Below, in pieces: positions 49,883-58,883 of a stretch of DNA of 64,000 bases. Numbering within the stretch: position 1 is the first letter of the stretch; every line of letters begins with the position of its first letter. This DNA is from Sulfitobacter sp. DFL-14 (GTDB taxonomy: Bacteria > Pseudomonadota > Alphaproteobacteria > Rhodobacterales > Rhodobacteraceae). The stretch covers positions 255,081-319,080 of the forward strand of contig NZ_QBFD01000022.1 of assembly GCF_003335585.1 (NCBI RefSeq). The letters run 5' to 3'. A program made the position numbers and the translations under genes. The notes under the pieces were generated by a model. That model made no database searches. It was not told where the DNA came from and saw nothing but the letters and a program-made list of their open reading frames with translations.

Positions 49883-50308
49883 ATGAAGCACATTGCGCTG
49901 CTGACGATCCTGTCCGCCCTGCCCCCCTTGGCAGCCATTGCCGAAACGCATGAGGTGCAGATGTACACACGCAACGATCAGGGGGCGATGATCTATGAAC
50001 CGCAGTTTCTGAAAATCGCCCCCGGCGACGCGGTGCGTTTCATCCCGGTGCAATCGGGGCATAATGCTGCGATCATCGACAGCATGTTGCCGCAGGGTGC
50101 CGCGCCGTTCAAAAGCCAGATCAACGAAGATTTCACCGTGACATTGACAGTGCCGGGCAGCTACGGAATCAAATGCTCGCCGCATTTCGCGATGGGAATG
50201 GTCATGTTGATTCAGGTAGGAGACAATCCCAAAGCCGATTTTCCAGCCGATCTTCCGCGCCGCGCCAAAGATCGTTTCACCGCCATCCTTGCCCGGGAAC
50301 CCGAATGA
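49883..50308 (+). CDS. Pseudoazurin (type 1 copper protein)
   Basis: 141 aa with a signal peptide (cleavage near IAE/TH). Copper ligands H60 (SGHNAA), C98, H101 and M106 (KCSPHFAMGM) match pseudoazurin, as do PQFLKIAPGDAVRFIPVQSG and QINEDFTVTLTVPGSYGIKC. A periplasmic electron carrier, usually tied to denitrification or methylamine oxidation. Here it is inside the B12-uptake operon, 4 nt after the ATPase gene, which is odd; its partner is not in this window. Confidence 0.9.
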   Translation: MKHIALLTILSALPPLAAIAETHEVQMYTRNDQGAMIYEPQFLKIAPGDAVRFIPVQSGHNAAIIDSMLPQGAAPFKSQINEDFTVTLTVPGSYGIKCSPHFAMGMVMLIQVGDNPKADFPADLPRRAKDRFTAILAREPE

Positions 50309-51081
50309 CCCTGAACCACGATCTGACCGAGGAAATTCGCGCCCATTGGTCCCGGCGCGCTGCAACCTTTGATATGTCCTTTGGGCACCGCATCGATCCG
50401 GGCGCGGAAGCGGCGGCCTGGGCAGCCCCGATGCGCGAGCATCTGGGGCCGACGCCCAAGCGTGTGCTTGAGCTGGCCTGTGGCACGGGCGAGGTCACCA
50501 GGCTGATCCATGATCAGGGCCATGACGTCACCGCGCTTGATTTTTCCGAAGCCATGCTGGCCCGGGCGCGCGAAAAACACGCAGGCAAGCCGCGTTTGCG
50601 GTTCCTTCATGCCGATGCCACACGCACGATGGAGCCTGACAACAGCTATGATGCCGTGCTTTGCCGCCATCTGGTCTGGACATTGGTCGAGCCTGAGGCC
50701 GCCTTTGCCGATTGGTACCGCATTCTGCGCCCCGGCGGTCGGCTGCTGATCTATGACGGAGACTGGGCGAATCTGCGGCTTGCCGGGCGGGTGGCCGCCC
50801 GGGTTCTGGCGCTGTGGAACAGGATCTCGCCCGAGCCGCATATTGACGGGGCGGTGGGCGAACAGCATCGCGCGATCATGCGGCGTCTGCCCTTTGCTGC
50901 GGGGCTGAGGGCCGAACGGCTGGCGCCCATGCTGGAGGCAGCCGGGTTCTCGCCAATCCAGCAGCTCTCCCATGCGCCGATTGCGCGGGCGCAGCGGCAG
51001 ACCACGGGGTTGCGCAACAACCTGCGGACGCGGCTTTACGACCGGTTCATCCTGCTGGCCGAGAAACCGCCGATCGCCTGA
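50305..51081 (+). CDS. Class I SAM-dependent methyltransferase
   Basis: 258 aa. Motif I VLELACGTGEVTRL, motif II VTALDFSEAML, post-motif LRPGGRLLIYDGDW: Methyltransf_11/25 type, UbiE-like. ATGA overlap with the pseudoazurin gene places it in the B12 operon. Substrate unknown; a role in corrinoid tailoring would be speculation. Confidence 0.85.
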   Translation: MTLNHDLTEEIRAHWSRRAATFDMSFGHRIDPGAEAAAWAAPMREHLGPTPKRVLELACGTGEVTRLIHDQGHDVTALDFSEAMLARAREKHAGKPRLRFLHADATRTMEPDNSYDAVLCRHLVWTLVEPEAAFADWYRILRPGGRLLIYDGDWANLRLAGRVAARVLALWNRISPEPHIDGAVGEQHRAIMRRLPFAAGLRAERLAPMLEAAGFSPIQQLSHAPIARAQRQTTGLRNNLRTRLYDRFILLAEKPPIA

Positions 51082-51100
51082 TTTACCCCACCGGGTATCG

Positions 51101-52501
51101 TCAGTCGCTTCTGCGGCGGCTGTCGTGCGTTAGGTCCCGTTCATCCAAAGGAAGCGCGAGCAGCACAGCCGTCCCCTCCGATATGTCGAGCAGCCTGAGC
51201 GATCCGCCGTGGTTTTCCATCACCCGCGCCGCGATGGGCAGGCCCAGCCCGCTGCCCGGGCCGCCATTGGCCTGACCGAAACGGCTGACCGCTTCGACGA
51301 ATTTTTCACGCGGGATGCCGACGCCGTTGTCCTTCACCTCGATGACGGCCATCTCGCCTTCCTTGGCCAGGCTGACCGCGATGGCCGACATGTCGGGGCC
51401 GCCGTGCACCACGGCATTCATCAACAGGTTCAAGAACGCCTCCTGCAGCATGAATTCGTCGCCCGTGATCACGACCGCCCTGTCGGGAAGCGCGAGGGTC
51501 AGATCCACCTGCCTCGGCGCGATCTGGGCCCTGAAACGCTCGGTGATCTGGCTCAGCAGGTCGCGCAGATCGATCTGGGTGCCGGAACGGTCAACATCTG
51601 TGCCGCTCGCCCGCTCAAAGGACAATAGCTGGTTTGTCAGGCTGCTTGCTTCACGGGCGGCGTCGACCAGTTCGGCGCTGCGCGCGATGGCGGATTCGCG
51701 GCTCGGGGCGTTCTGCACCGCCTCGGCCAGGGCGAGCACACCGGCGACAGGGTTTCGCAACTGATGGGCGGCGTTGGAGATGAATTCATCTTTCGAGCTG
51801 ATCCGGCGAGAGACGCGGTCCAGCAGGGTGTTCAGCGTTTCGACAAGCTTGCGGGCCTCTATCGGCACCGGACGGCGGATCGGCTCCAGGTCGGAGGGGG
51901 TCCGGCGGGCAATGGCCATTTCCAGATCCAGCAGCGGGCGCAGGCCAAGGGCGACGCCGAACCAGACGACAAGGGCGACCGAGGCCACGAGCAGGCCGAT
52001 GACAGCGAAGGATCGCGTCACGACTTCATGCACGAAATTGTTGCGCACGTCGGCATTCTGCCAGACCGTGATGTTGAAAACCCCGCTGACACCGCTGATC
52101 GTCGTGCCATCCTGAAACCGCAGGACCCGCACCTCTTCGCCCCGGTAACGGGCGTCGTAATAATAGGGTTCGGCCTGATCCTGGGGGGCCGACGGGGGTT
52201 GCACCGGCGGGGTTGCATAGCCAGTGACAAAGACGCCGTCGGGCGCATAGACGTGGTAGAAAATCTCGCCCCCCGAGGTATCGCTGAGGATGGCGCGGGT
52301 CGGGGGGCTCAGCGCGTCACCATCCGATACCGCGATATCGCGCGAGATTGCGAGGGCCGCAGAAAGAAGACCCCGGTCAAAGATGCCTTCGGCCCTCAGT
52401 GTCGTTGTCCTGTACTGCCAGATCCCGGTGATCAGGGCGATCAGCAGCAAAGGGGTCAGGATGATCAGGATCAGCCGGGAGCGGAGCGAATGCGGCCTCA
52501 T
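51101..52501 (-). CDS. tctE: Sensor histidine kinase (TctE-like)
   Basis: 466 aa inner-membrane kinase: helix 1 at about residues 9-27, periplasmic sensor, helix 2 near 164-187, HisKA with FISNAAHQLRNPVAGV (H246 phospho-acceptor), and an HATPase_c domain with NLLMNAVVHGG, DNGVGIP and GSGLGLPIAARV. ATGA overlap with the response regulator. Expected to sense citrate or another tricarboxylate and control the divergent tct genes. Confidence 0.9.
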   Translation of the reverse strand: MRPHSLRSRLILIILTPLLLIALITGIWQYRTTTLRAEGIFDRGLLSAALAISRDIAVSDGDALSPPTRAILSDTSGGEIFYHVYAPDGVFVTGYATPPVQPPSAPQDQAEPYYYDARYRGEEVRVLRFQDGTTISGVSGVFNITVWQNADVRNNFVHEVVTRSFAVIGLLVASVALVVWFGVALGLRPLLDLEMAIARRTPSDLEPIRRPVPIEARKLVETLNTLLDRVSRRISSKDEFISNAAHQLRNPVAGVLALAEAVQNAPSRESAIARSAELVDAAREASSLTNQLLSFERASGTDVDRSGTQIDLRDLLSQITERFRAQIAPRQVDLTLALPDRAVVITGDEFMLQEAFLNLLMNAVVHGGPDMSAIAVSLAKEGEMAVIEVKDNGVGIPREKFVEAVSRFGQANGGPGSGLGLPIAARVMENHGGSLRLLDISEGTAVLLALPLDERDLTHDSRRRSD

Positions 52502-53172
52502 TCCGCCTGCCCGGTCAGGAGTTGATAGCCCAGGCCGCGCTGGGTCTTGATCTGGATGCGATGGGGGCTGAGCCGTCGGCGCAGGCGCGAGACATAGACC
52601 TCGACCACCGTATCGGCCACATCGGTGCCGACACCATAGGCATGATCCAGCAGGGTGCTTTTGGTCACCAACCTGCCATTGGCGGCATAGAGGCATTCGA
52701 ACATGGACATCTCGCGGCGTGGCAGGTCGATCTCGGCTTCACCGTCGAACAACTGCCGACCAGCGACATCGTATTGCAGGGCGCCCACGGCTTCGCGCTG
52801 TTGCTGGGGAATGGCGCGCCTGCGCAGCAGGGCCCGCACACGGGCTTCCAGTTCTGCCATGTCGAAGGGTTTGATCAGATAATCATCGGCTCCGGCATCA
52901 AGCCCGAGCACGCGGTCCTCGGTCTCTGCCCGTGCGGTCAGCAGGATCACCGGCCGGGTATCGCCCCGCTGGCGCATCTGGCGCAGCAGCGTCAGCCCGT
53001 CCACTCCCGGCAGGTTGATGTCGAGGATGACCAGATCGGCCCCGTCAGCCTGCAGATAGGTTTCCGCCTCGGCGCCATCGGCCAGATGATCCACGGCATG
53101 GCCAGCGTCTTCCAGACGGTATCCGATGCCCTTGGCCAGGCTTGTGTTGTCCTCGATCAGCGTAATCCGCAC
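52498..53172 (-). CDS. tctD: OmpR-type response regulator (TctD-like)
   Basis: 224 aa from GTG 53172. Receiver domain with phospho-Asp D51 (VILDINLPGVDG), switch Thr in LLTARAE and Lys K101 (YLIKPFD); C-terminal winged helix with RRLSPHRIQIKTQRGLGYQL. The GTG start gives RITLIEDN at the N-terminus as in the family; an ATG ten codons upstream is possible. Divergent from tctC across 136 bp, its likely target. Confidence 0.9.
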   Translation of the reverse strand: MRITLIEDNTSLAKGIGYRLEDAGHAVDHLADGAEAETYLQADGADLVILDINLPGVDGLTLLRQMRQRGDTRPVILLTARAETEDRVLGLDAGADDYLIKPFDMAELEARVRALLRRRAIPQQQREAVGALQYDVAGRQLFDGEAEIDLPRREMSMFECLYAANGRLVTKSTLLDHAYGVGTDVADTVVEVYVSRLRRRLSPHRIQIKTQRGLGYQLLTGQAE

Positions 53173-53308
53173 GGCACTTATTTTCCCGCATGCAAGTTTC
53201 ATGAAAGGTTCGCAGTTCACTCAGCGTAGATCAACAGGGGGCGGACACCCCCTCGTGATTCTAATTTGGTCCCTCCAGTACCAGGGACTACATTCAAGGG
53301 AGGAAGAT

Positions 53309-54415
53309 ATGTCCACTTTCAAAACCACGCGTCGCGTGGCCGTTGGTCTCGTCGCCGCTGCCGCCGCAACATTTTCGGCCAAGGCACATGCCGAAGGCCA
53401 AACCATGGATATGGCGGGCAAGACCGTCGAATGGATCATCCCGTTCTCGGAAACCGGCGGTTCGGCCAAATGGGCCAACTTCTATGCCCCGCTTCTGTCC
53501 GAGGCGCTGCCGGGTCAGCCCACCGTTGTCGTGAAGTTCATGCCCGGTGCCGGTTCGACCAAGGGTGCGAACTTTTTCCAGTCGCAGATCTTTGAGGACG
53601 GCACCACCATCTTCGGCTCCAGCGGCTCCACACAATTCCCGTTCCTGCTGGGTGATCCGCGCGTCAAGTTCGACTATGCCGACTGGAACGTCGTTCTGGC
53701 CTCGGGCACCGGCGGTGTCGCCTATCTGCCGCCCGACCTGGCGGAAAGGATGGACGGCATGGACGCCAGTGCCCTCAAGGAAGTCGATTTCATCTATGGC
53801 AACCAGGGTGCCACGCGCCTTGACCTCGTGCCGACACTGGCCTGGGAAATGCTGGGTCTGAATGTCGAAAGCGTCATGGGCATCAAGGGCCGTGGCGATG
53901 GCCGCCTGATGTTTGAACGGGGCGAAGCCAACATCGACTATCAGACGTCCTCCTCCTACCTGTCCGGCGTGACGCCGCTGGTCGAGGCGGGCACAGCCGT
54001 GCCGATGATGACCTGGGGCGCGCTGGATGACGATGGCAACATCGTGCGCGATCCGACCTTCCCCGATATCCCGACCTTCAAGGAAGTCTGCGAAGCCACC
54101 GAGGGCTGCGAAACCTCCGGCGAGAGCTGGGATGCCTGGAAAGCGTTCTTCATCGCCGGTTTCCCGGCGCAGAAGATGGTCTTCCTGCCCAATGGTGCCT
54201 CCGATGCGGCGATTGCGACCTATACCGCTGCCTTCGAGGCCATCAAGGCGCGTCCCGATTTCGCCGCGATTTCGGAAAAGCGTCTGGGCAAATATCCCCA
54301 GATGACAGGTGTACCTGCGCAAAAGGCGCTTGATAGCGCCACCAAGGTCACGCCCGAGGCCAAGACCTTCATCCAGAACTGGCTGCAGGAAAAATATGGC
54401 GTTTCGCTGAACTGA
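53309..54415 (+). CDS. tctC: Tripartite tricarboxylate transporter substrate-binding protein
   Basis: 368 aa, signal peptide MSTFKTTRRVAVGLVAAAAA with cleavage near AHA/EG. TctC fold: TVEWIIPFSETGGSAKWANF, VVVKFMPGAGSTKGANFF, GASDAAIATYTAAFEAI. ATG 53309 follows GGGAGGAAG. Periplasmic capture of a carboxylate for the TctAB permease. A strong hairpin follows the gene. Confidence 0.88.
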   Translation: MSTFKTTRRVAVGLVAAAAATFSAKAHAEGQTMDMAGKTVEWIIPFSETGGSAKWANFYAPLLSEALPGQPTVVVKFMPGAGSTKGANFFQSQIFEDGTTIFGSSGSTQFPFLLGDPRVKFDYADWNVVLASGTGGVAYLPPDLAERMDGMDASALKEVDFIYGNQGATRLDLVPTLAWEMLGLNVESVMGIKGRGDGRLMFERGEANIDYQTSSSYLSGVTPLVEAGTAVPMMTWGALDDDGNIVRDPTFPDIPTFKEVCEATEGCETSGESWDAWKAFFIAGFPAQKMVFLPNGASDAAIATYTAAFEAIKARPDFAAISEKRLGKYPQMTGVPAQKALDSATKVTPEAKTFIQNWLQEKYGVSLN

Positions 54416-54430
54416 GACCCGCTTTGCGAG

Positions 54431-54452
54431 CGCCCCGCCGACAGGCGGGGCG
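54431..54452 (+). terminator. Hairpin between tctC and the fused permease gene
   Basis: CGCCCCGCC (54431-54439) and GGCGGGGCG (54444-54452) form a perfect 9-bp stem with a GACA tetraloop, followed by TTT. Probably a partial terminator or stabiliser keeping the permease below the binding protein. Confidence 0.65.
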
Positions 54453-54481
54453 TTTGACCAAGCGGATCGGGAGGATTTGTC

Positions 54482-56509
54482 ATGGAAATCATCATGGAGG
54501 CGCTGCCGGCGCTGGGCAGTGCGTGGGGGCTGATCTTGCAGCCCGTCGTACTGGGTTACCTCACACTTGGTGTTCTGATAGGCCTTTGCATCGGGGTGTT
54601 TCCCGGTCTGGGCGGCATCGCGGGGCTGTCGCTGCTCTTGCCGTTCATGTTCGGGATGGACCCGATTCTGGGGCTTGCCCTCATGGTGGGGATGGTGGCC
54701 GTGGTGCCGACATCGGATACTTTCGCCTCTGTTCTGATGGGCATTCCGGGATCGTCTGCCAGCCAGGCAACGGTGCTGGACGGCTTTCCCATGGCCAAGA
54801 AGGGACAGGCCGCGCGCGCGCTGTCGGCCGCCTTTGCCTCATCGCTGTTCGGCGGTCTGGTCGGTGCGAGCTTCCTGACGATCTTCATCCTGATCGCCCG
54901 GCCCATCGTGCTGGAGTTCCGCACGCCTGAACTGCTGATGATCACCATCTTCGGCCTGTCGATGGTCGGCATCCTTGCAGGACGCGTCGCCATCAAGGGC
55001 ATCGTCGCCGCCGGTCTGGGCATGCTGATCGGCACCATTGGCGAAGGTGCCTCTTCGGGCGATCTGCGCATGTCGTCCTATGATTTCCCCTATCTGGCGG
55101 ACGGGCTGAAACTGGTCATCGTCGGCCTTGGCATCTTTGCCATCCCCGAGATCATCTCGCTTCTCCGGCAGGACCGTGCCATTGCGCGCGAACCGCAGCT
55201 TGGCGGCGGCTGGCTGGAGGGCGTCCGGGACTGGTGGGCCAACATCTGGCTGTCGGTCCGCTGTTCCATCATCGGCGTGATCGTCGGTGTCATCCCCGGC
55301 CTTGGCGGGTCTGTCGTTGACTGGATCGCCTATGGCCATGCGGTGCAGACCACCAAGGACAAGTCGCAGTTCGGCAAGGGTGAAGTGCGTGGCGTGATCG
55401 GGCCGGAAAGCTCGAACAACGCCAAGGAAGGCGGCGGGCTTGTCCCGACTTTGCTGTTCGGCATTCCCGGGTCCGGGTCCATGGCGATCTTCATCGGCGC
55501 GATTGCCCTGCTGGGCTCCGGCCAGATCGAAGTCGGCCCGGCCATGTTGAAGAACAACCTTGATATCACCTATTCCATCGTCTGGCTGCTGGCCCTGGCC
55601 AATGTGGTCGGTACGGTCATCTGCATCGCGACCTCGGGCGGCATTGCCAAGCTGACGACGATCCGGTTCGCGCTGCTGGCCCCGTTCCTGTTCATGATCA
55701 TCAGCTTCGCCGCCTTCCAGTCCGGCCAGAACCTGATGGACCTGGTGGCGCTTCTGGGCATCGGTTTCCTTGGCATCATGATGCGCCGCTTTGACTGGTC
55801 GCGCCCGGCCTTCCTGATCGGTTTCGTGCTGGCCCGCCCGGCCGAGACCTATGCCAACCAGGCCGTGCAGATCGCGCAAAGCCAGTTCCGCAAGAGCTTT
55901 GGCGAAGGCATCGAATATATCTTCTCGCCCATCGTCATCATCCTTTTGATCATCACGGTGATCTCTGTCGTGCTCGGGCTGCGTCAGGCCAAGAACATCC
56001 TGGCAGAGGGTGACGTGCAATCCGGATCCAAGCGGGCGCCCTTTGTGTTCCTGCTGATCATCACCGGCTACATCGCCTATGCCTACTACGATGCGGCGTC
56101 GATCCCGGAGTACAGCCGCGACCGGACCTTCCCGATGTTCGTGGCCGGGGTCTGTCTGCTGGGCTGTGCCGCGCTGATCATCCGCATGATGCTGAAGCCC
56201 GAGACCGACACGATCTTTGCCGACCGCGAGCTGAACGGCGACGACGCCAGCGCGACCCATGGGCTGTGGCCGACGCTGTCGTGGTTTGCGGGCCTTCTGG
56301 CGCTGACCGCGCTGTTCGGCTTTATCCTGGCACTTGGCGTGTTCCTGTTCGCCTTCATGAGGTTCCGCGCGGGTGTCCGCATGCTTTACGCTGTGATCTA
56401 CACGGGCGCCGGGATTGCCTTCATGTGCGGCATGGCGTGGTTGCTGAACCGTGATTTCCCGCCGGGGCTTTTGCAGGAATACACCAACTTCCCCTGGCCC
56501 TTTAACTGA
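54482..56509 (+). CDS. Fused TctA-TctB tripartite tricarboxylate transporter membrane protein
   Basis: 675 aa. Residues 1 to about 500 are TctA: LIGLCIGVFPGLGGIAGLSL, SDTFASVLMGIPGSSASQAT and VIPGLGGSVVDWIAYGHAVQ, with about 11-12 helices. The remaining part, from about 520, has four helices like TctB (DRTFPMFVAGVCLLGCAALI onward). Usually the two subunits are separate genes; here they are one chain. GGGAGGA precedes ATG 54482. Confidence 0.9.
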   Translation: MEIIMEALPALGSAWGLILQPVVLGYLTLGVLIGLCIGVFPGLGGIAGLSLLLPFMFGMDPILGLALMVGMVAVVPTSDTFASVLMGIPGSSASQATVLDGFPMAKKGQAARALSAAFASSLFGGLVGASFLTIFILIARPIVLEFRTPELLMITIFGLSMVGILAGRVAIKGIVAAGLGMLIGTIGEGASSGDLRMSSYDFPYLADGLKLVIVGLGIFAIPEIISLLRQDRAIAREPQLGGGWLEGVRDWWANIWLSVRCSIIGVIVGVIPGLGGSVVDWIAYGHAVQTTKDKSQFGKGEVRGVIGPESSNNAKEGGGLVPTLLFGIPGSGSMAIFIGAIALLGSGQIEVGPAMLKNNLDITYSIVWLLALANVVGTVICIATSGGIAKLTTIRFALLAPFLFMIISFAAFQSGQNLMDLVALLGIGFLGIMMRRFDWSRPAFLIGFVLARPAETYANQAVQIAQSQFRKSFGEGIEYIFSPIVIILLIITVISVVLGLRQAKNILAEGDVQSGSKRAPFVFLLIITGYIAYAYYDAASIPEYSRDRTFPMFVAGVCLLGCAALIIRMMLKPETDTIFADRELNGDDASATHGLWPTLSWFAGLLALTALFGFILALGVFLFAFMRFRAGVRMLYAVIYTGAGIAFMCGMAWLLNRDFPPGLLQEYTNFPWPFN

Positions 56510-56519
56510 GAAGACTGAC

Positions 56520-57611
56520 ATGACGCAGACCGCAATCCCTTTCGTCTTCATGCGGGGCGGCACCTCGCGCGGGCCCTATATGAACCGCGCCGACCTGCCC
56601 GAAGATCTTGGAGCCCTGGCCGAGACACTGATCGCGATCGTGGGTTCGGGGCATCCGCTGAACATCGACGGTGTGGGCGGCGGGGCCGCCGTGACAACGA
56701 AGGTGGCGATGCTTTCGCGCTCGGACGATGAATGGGCGGAGGTTGACTACTTTTTCGCGCAGGTCAGCGTCGAGGACCGGCTGGTCGATTTCAAACCCAC
56801 CTGCGGCAATATCCTGTCCGGTGTCGGCCCTGCCGCCATCGAAATGGGGCTGGTCGAGGCGCAGGAGGGCCAGACAACCGTCAACATCCGCGCCGTCAAC
56901 ACCGGGGCAAGGGTGGCCGCCATTGTGCAGACGCCCGGCAAGGTGGTCAGCTATGACGGCGCCGCGCAGATTGACGGCGTGCCGGGGACATCCGCCCCTG
57001 TGGCGTTGCAATTCATGGATACCGTGGGGGGTGTCACGGGGGCATTCCTGCCGACCGGCAACCTGATCGACACCATCAACGGGATCGAGGTGACCTGCAT
57101 GGACGTGGCCATGCCGCTGGTCATCGCCAGGGCCGCAGACTTTGGCCTGACCGGCTATGAGACGGCAGCAGAGCTGGACGCAAACGCCGGCTTCTATGCC
57201 CGGATGGAGGCCCTGCGGCTGGAGGCGGGCAAGCGCATGGGGATGGGGGACGTTTCCAGATCCGTCACGCCGAAATTCGGGCTGCTTGCCCCGGCGACGC
57301 AGGGCGGCACCATCGCGACGCGCTATTTCATGCCGTGGAAATGCCACCCCTCGATGGCGGTGACCGGCGCGCAATGCCTCGCCTCATGCGTGCTGACGCC
57401 GGGCACGGTGGCCGACGGCCTGGCCGCGATACCGAACGACATGCCCGCCACGATCACGCTGGAACATGCCAACGGCAACATCGACGTCGTTGTCGATTTC
57501 GAGAACACCGCGCAGGGCTTCCAACTGAAATCAGCCGGGCTGGTGCGCACGGCGCGCAAACTGGCCGCCGGAGAGGTCTTTGTTCCCGGCGCGATCTGGA
57601 AGGGGCATTGA
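56520..57611 (+). CDS. PrpF-fold isomerase, 4-oxalomesaconate tautomerase-like
   Basis: 363 aa of the PrpF/DapF-like superfamily. Landmarks are PFVFMRGGTSRGPYMNRADL, GSGHPLNIDGVGGGAAVTTK and FKPTCGNILSGVGPAAIEMG, with Cys in the last; GalD-type tautomerases share these. Fits isomerisation of an unsaturated tricarboxylate brought in by the Tct system. It starts 10 nt after the permease. Methylaconitate isomerase is an alternative. Confidence 0.85.
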   Translation: MTQTAIPFVFMRGGTSRGPYMNRADLPEDLGALAETLIAIVGSGHPLNIDGVGGGAAVTTKVAMLSRSDDEWAEVDYFFAQVSVEDRLVDFKPTCGNILSGVGPAAIEMGLVEAQEGQTTVNIRAVNTGARVAAIVQTPGKVVSYDGAAQIDGVPGTSAPVALQFMDTVGGVTGAFLPTGNLIDTINGIEVTCMDVAMPLVIARAADFGLTGYETAAELDANAGFYARMEALRLEAGKRMGMGDVSRSVTPKFGLLAPATQGGTIATRYFMPWKCHPSMAVTGAQCLASCVLTPGTVADGLAAIPNDMPATITLEHANGNIDVVVDFENTAQGFQLKSAGLVRTARKLAAGEVFVPGAIWKGH

Positions 57612-57625
57612 CCTCGGCCCATTTC

Positions 57626-57645
57626 GGTATACAATGGTATACAAT
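57626..57645 (+). repeat. Tandem 10-bp repeat GGTATACAAT, possible GntR site
   Basis: Two perfect head-to-tail copies of GGTATACAAT in the 51-bp gap before the next gene. They resemble the half-site GGATACAAT of the palindrome at 61270-61291 next to the GntR gene, so the same repressor may control an internal promoter here. Confidence 0.55.
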
Positions 57646-57662
57646 AAAAGAGGGCGGCGAGA

Positions 57663-57902
57663 ATGATGGAAGACTACGAAGAATGTCTGGCGATTGCCCG
57701 GTCGGAGCTGACCCTGGCGCGCCAAAGCCTGAACGCTGAGATCGCAAACTATCCGACCCCGATTTCCGGGTGTGACGCACAGTTCAATCACCTTCTGGCG
57801 GCGCGCGAAAAGGTGCGCCGCACCTTGCAAACGCTGGATGATGCCGTTTTCGTGCCTACGCCGCGCTCACCAACGCCGAATGCCGGTGTCGAAAGCCGAT
57901 GA
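57663..57902 (+). CDS. Small hypothetical protein
   Basis: 79 aa with no family that I recognise. Begins MMEDYEECLAIARSELTLAR and continues as a predicted two-helix, coiled-coil-like segment up to residue 64, then a Pro-rich tail. Supported by a GAGGGCGGCGAGA ribosome site and an ATGA overlap with the dehydrogenase gene. No signal peptide or membrane helix. Confidence 0.65.
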   Translation: MMEDYEECLAIARSELTLARQSLNAEIANYPTPISGCDAQFNHLLAAREKVRRTLQTLDDAVFVPTPRSPTPNAGVESR

Positions 57903-58873
57903 AGGTTCATATCCTCGACGATTGGTTCGACACGCTGCGCGGGCTGGCGTGTTTCTCGATGCTGGATGGTCACGACGTCACGGTCTGGACCGATCATCAG
58001 CCTGACCCCACCGCCCTTGCCGCGCGCGTGCAGGAGGCCGAGGCGCTGGTGCTGTTCCGCGAACGCACCCCCATCGGCGCGGACCTGCTTGCGCTATTGC
58101 CAAAGCTCAAGCTGATCTCGCAGCGCAGTGTCTATCCGCATATCGACGTGGAGGCCTGCAGCGCGCACAACGTATTGCTCTGCTCGAACATGCACGGCGG
58201 TGCGCCATCCTATGCGGCGGCGGAACATACGCTGGCGCTGATCCTTGCCAGCTATCGCCAGATCCCGCAGCAGGCGGCCTCGCTCAGGGCCGGAAACTGG
58301 CAGTCGGGCGTCGGGCGCACCCTGCGCGGCCGCACCCTTGGTCTTTACGGCTATGGCCGGATTGCCGGTGCCGTAGCGGGTTACGCCAAGGCACTGGGCA
58401 TGAAGGTGCAATGGTGGGCCTCTGACGCGGGCCGTGCGCGGGCCGCACAAGACGGGGAGACTGTCGCCCCCTCCCGCGAGGCCTTCTTTGCCTCCTCCGA
58501 TATCGTGAGCGTTCACGTCCGCCTGAAACCGGAGACGCGCGGGATCATCACCGCTGCGGATCTGGCCGCAATGCAGCCAAGGGCGCTTTTCGTGAATACC
58601 TCGCGTTCGGGGCTGGTCGGCAAGGGTGTGCTGGAGGCCGAGATTGCAAGGGGCCGGATTCACGCGGCGGTCGACGTCTTTGATCACGAACCGCTGACGG
58701 ATGTCTCTGACCCGCTTCTCACCCATCCCAACGTCCTGGCGACGCCCCATATCGGCTATGTGACCGAGGACGAATTCAATCTGCAGTTCACGGATATCTT
58801 CGAGCAGATCAACGCCTACGCCACTGGTGCGCCGATCCATATGATCAACGAAGCGGTCTGGACCGGGCGCTGA
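57899..58873 (+). CDS. D-2-hydroxyacid dehydrogenase family protein
   Basis: 324 aa NAD-dependent oxidoreductase. Nucleotide loop LGLYGYGRIAGAVAGYAKAL near residue 146; catalytic region VNTSRSGLVG (Arg), DVFDHEPL (Glu) and the His in TPHIGYVTEDEF. In this operon it may reduce or oxidise a 2-oxo or 2-hydroxy carboxylate derived from tricarboxylate breakdown. Confidence 0.88.
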   Translation: MKVHILDDWFDTLRGLACFSMLDGHDVTVWTDHQPDPTALAARVQEAEALVLFRERTPIGADLLALLPKLKLISQRSVYPHIDVEACSAHNVLLCSNMHGGAPSYAAAEHTLALILASYRQIPQQAASLRAGNWQSGVGRTLRGRTLGLYGYGRIAGAVAGYAKALGMKVQWWASDAGRARAAQDGETVAPSREAFFASSDIVSVHVRLKPETRGIITAADLAAMQPRALFVNTSRSGLVGKGVLEAEIARGRIHAAVDVFDHEPLTDVSDPLLTHPNVLATPHIGYVTEDEFNLQFTDIFEQINAYATGAPIHMINEAVWTGR

Positions 58874-58883
58874 CTCCGGGGTT

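Noticed and set aside
54839-56563. 574-codon minus-strand ORF opposite the Tct permease
   Set aside because: Highly charged antisense translation of membrane helices; not a protein family.
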